Shown here in pieces: positions 63,770-64,000 of a stretch of DNA of 64,000 bases. The stretch is from NCBI RefSeq assembly GCF_014207255.1, contig NZ_JACHCZ010000001.1, positions 1,975,378 to 2,039,377 on the forward strand, given 5' to 3'. The DNA comes from Pseudomonas sp. JAI120. GTDB lineage: Bacteria > Pseudomonadota > Gammaproteobacteria > Pseudomonadales > Pseudomonadaceae. The first letter of the stretch is position 1; the number at the start of each line of letters is the position of its first letter. The translations under genes were made by a program, and so were the position numbers. The notes under the pieces were generated by a model that saw only the letters and a program-made list of their open reading frames with translations, was not told the DNA's origin and did not search any database.

Positions 63770-64000
63770 TCAGGCGGTGGTCGCCGATTCCAGGAAATCC
63801 TGGGCAAAACGTTGCAACACGCCGCCCGCCTCGTAGATCGACACTTCTTCGGCGGTGTCCAGGCGGCACGTCACCGGCACCTCGACACGTTCGCCATCCT
63901 TGCGATTGATCACCAGCGTCAGCTGCGCACGCGGGGTGCGTTGGCCGATCACGTCGTAGGTTTCGCTGCCCTCAATCTGCAGGGTGTGACGGTCGGTGCC
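63770..64000 (-). CDS. acnD: Fe/S-dependent 2-methylisocitrate dehydratase AcnD, C-terminal part
   Basis: Only the last 76 codons are inside the window; the gene continues past base 64000. The tail GQRTPRAQLTLVINRKDGERVEVPVTCRLDTAEEVSIYEAGGVLQRF is that of an aconitase-superfamily enzyme, and the adjoining prpF identifies it as AcnD, which works with PrpF in the methylcitrate cycle. Confidence 0.88.
   Translation of the reverse strand, partial: GTDRHTLQIEGSETYDVIGQRTPRAQLTLVINRKDGERVEVPVTCRLDTAEEVSIYEAGGVLQRFAQDFLESATTA

Overview
The window is a GC-rich chromosomal segment of a Pseudomonas, most likely of the P. fluorescens group. The evidence is the gene content and order and the many short REP/REPIN-type palindromes built on a GTGGGAGGGGGCTTGC core or a GGGCTGCGnnGCAGCCC core. 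The order matches several blocks remembered from P. aeruginosa: smc-zipA-ligA-4.5S RNA-dnaX-ybaB, xdhABC-guaD, dacB/rlmL-rmf-pyrD, and nasST-nasA-kinase...cobA-oprF-sigX-cmpX-crfX-cmaX-rraA-hydrolase-ppsA/ppsR. No tRNA, rRNA, CRISPR array, insertion sequence or prophage was seen.

Layout. 0-3.7 kb: NADP-dependent oxidoreductase, ybaB, dnaX. 3.8-8.6 kb is an accessory patch: periplasmic solute-binding protein, VOC protein, EamA permease with divergent LysR regulator, and a muramidase plus exported SH3 protein that looks like an effector/immunity pair. 8.8-18 kb: 4.5S RNA, metallopeptidase, ligA, zipA, smc, GntR regulator. 18.3-26.8 kb: purine catabolism (xdhA, xdhB, xdhC, guaD), a second GntR regulator and a BenE-type permease. 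26.8-35.8 kb: yggL, PBP4, a CHASE/PAS/GGDEF diguanylate cyclase, rlmKL, rmf with a structured leader, pyrD. 35.9-38.6 kb: an isolated fragment of an Inv/Mxi-Spa type III secretion locus (secretin, mini SctQ/SpoA protein, HilA-like regulator, IagB-like transglycosylase). 38.7-44.6 kb: nitrate assimilation control and transport (nasS, nasT, nasA, PP2C-kinase, cobA), but without nirB, nirD or a nitrate reductase gene where they would be expected. 44.6-53.7 kb: the oprF-sigX-cmpX-crfX-cmaX envelope-stress block, rraA, a hydrolase, ppsA and its divergent regulator. 53.8-60.9 kb: a MocR-regulated sulfur amino-acid operon. 60.9-64 kb: the 2-methylcitrate genes prpD, prpF and the end of acnD.

Two systems stand out. 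The first is the operon at 55.3-60.9 kb: exporter, a single polypeptide joining a JAMM peptidase, a ubiquitin-like domain with an internal Gly-Gly, an E1/ThiF adenylyltransferase and a rhodanese, then a PLP beta-substitution enzyme with an altered substrate loop, a serine acetyltransferase with an extra C-terminal domain, and an AlaX-type tRNA deacylase. The parts correspond to the mycobacterial Mec-CysO-MoeZ-CysM sulfur-carrier route and to the QbsCDE system, but fused into one chain and joined to an exporter and a mischarged-tRNA editor. This suggests production and export of cysteine or a related sulfur amino acid. The second is nitrate control: both nasST and nasA have a sigma-54-type promoter followed directly by a two-hairpin ANTAR target whose second hairpin overlaps an intrinsic terminator, so NasT probably antiterminates its own operon as well as the transporter operon.

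All calls come from reading the sequence and remembered family knowledge. No database search was run.
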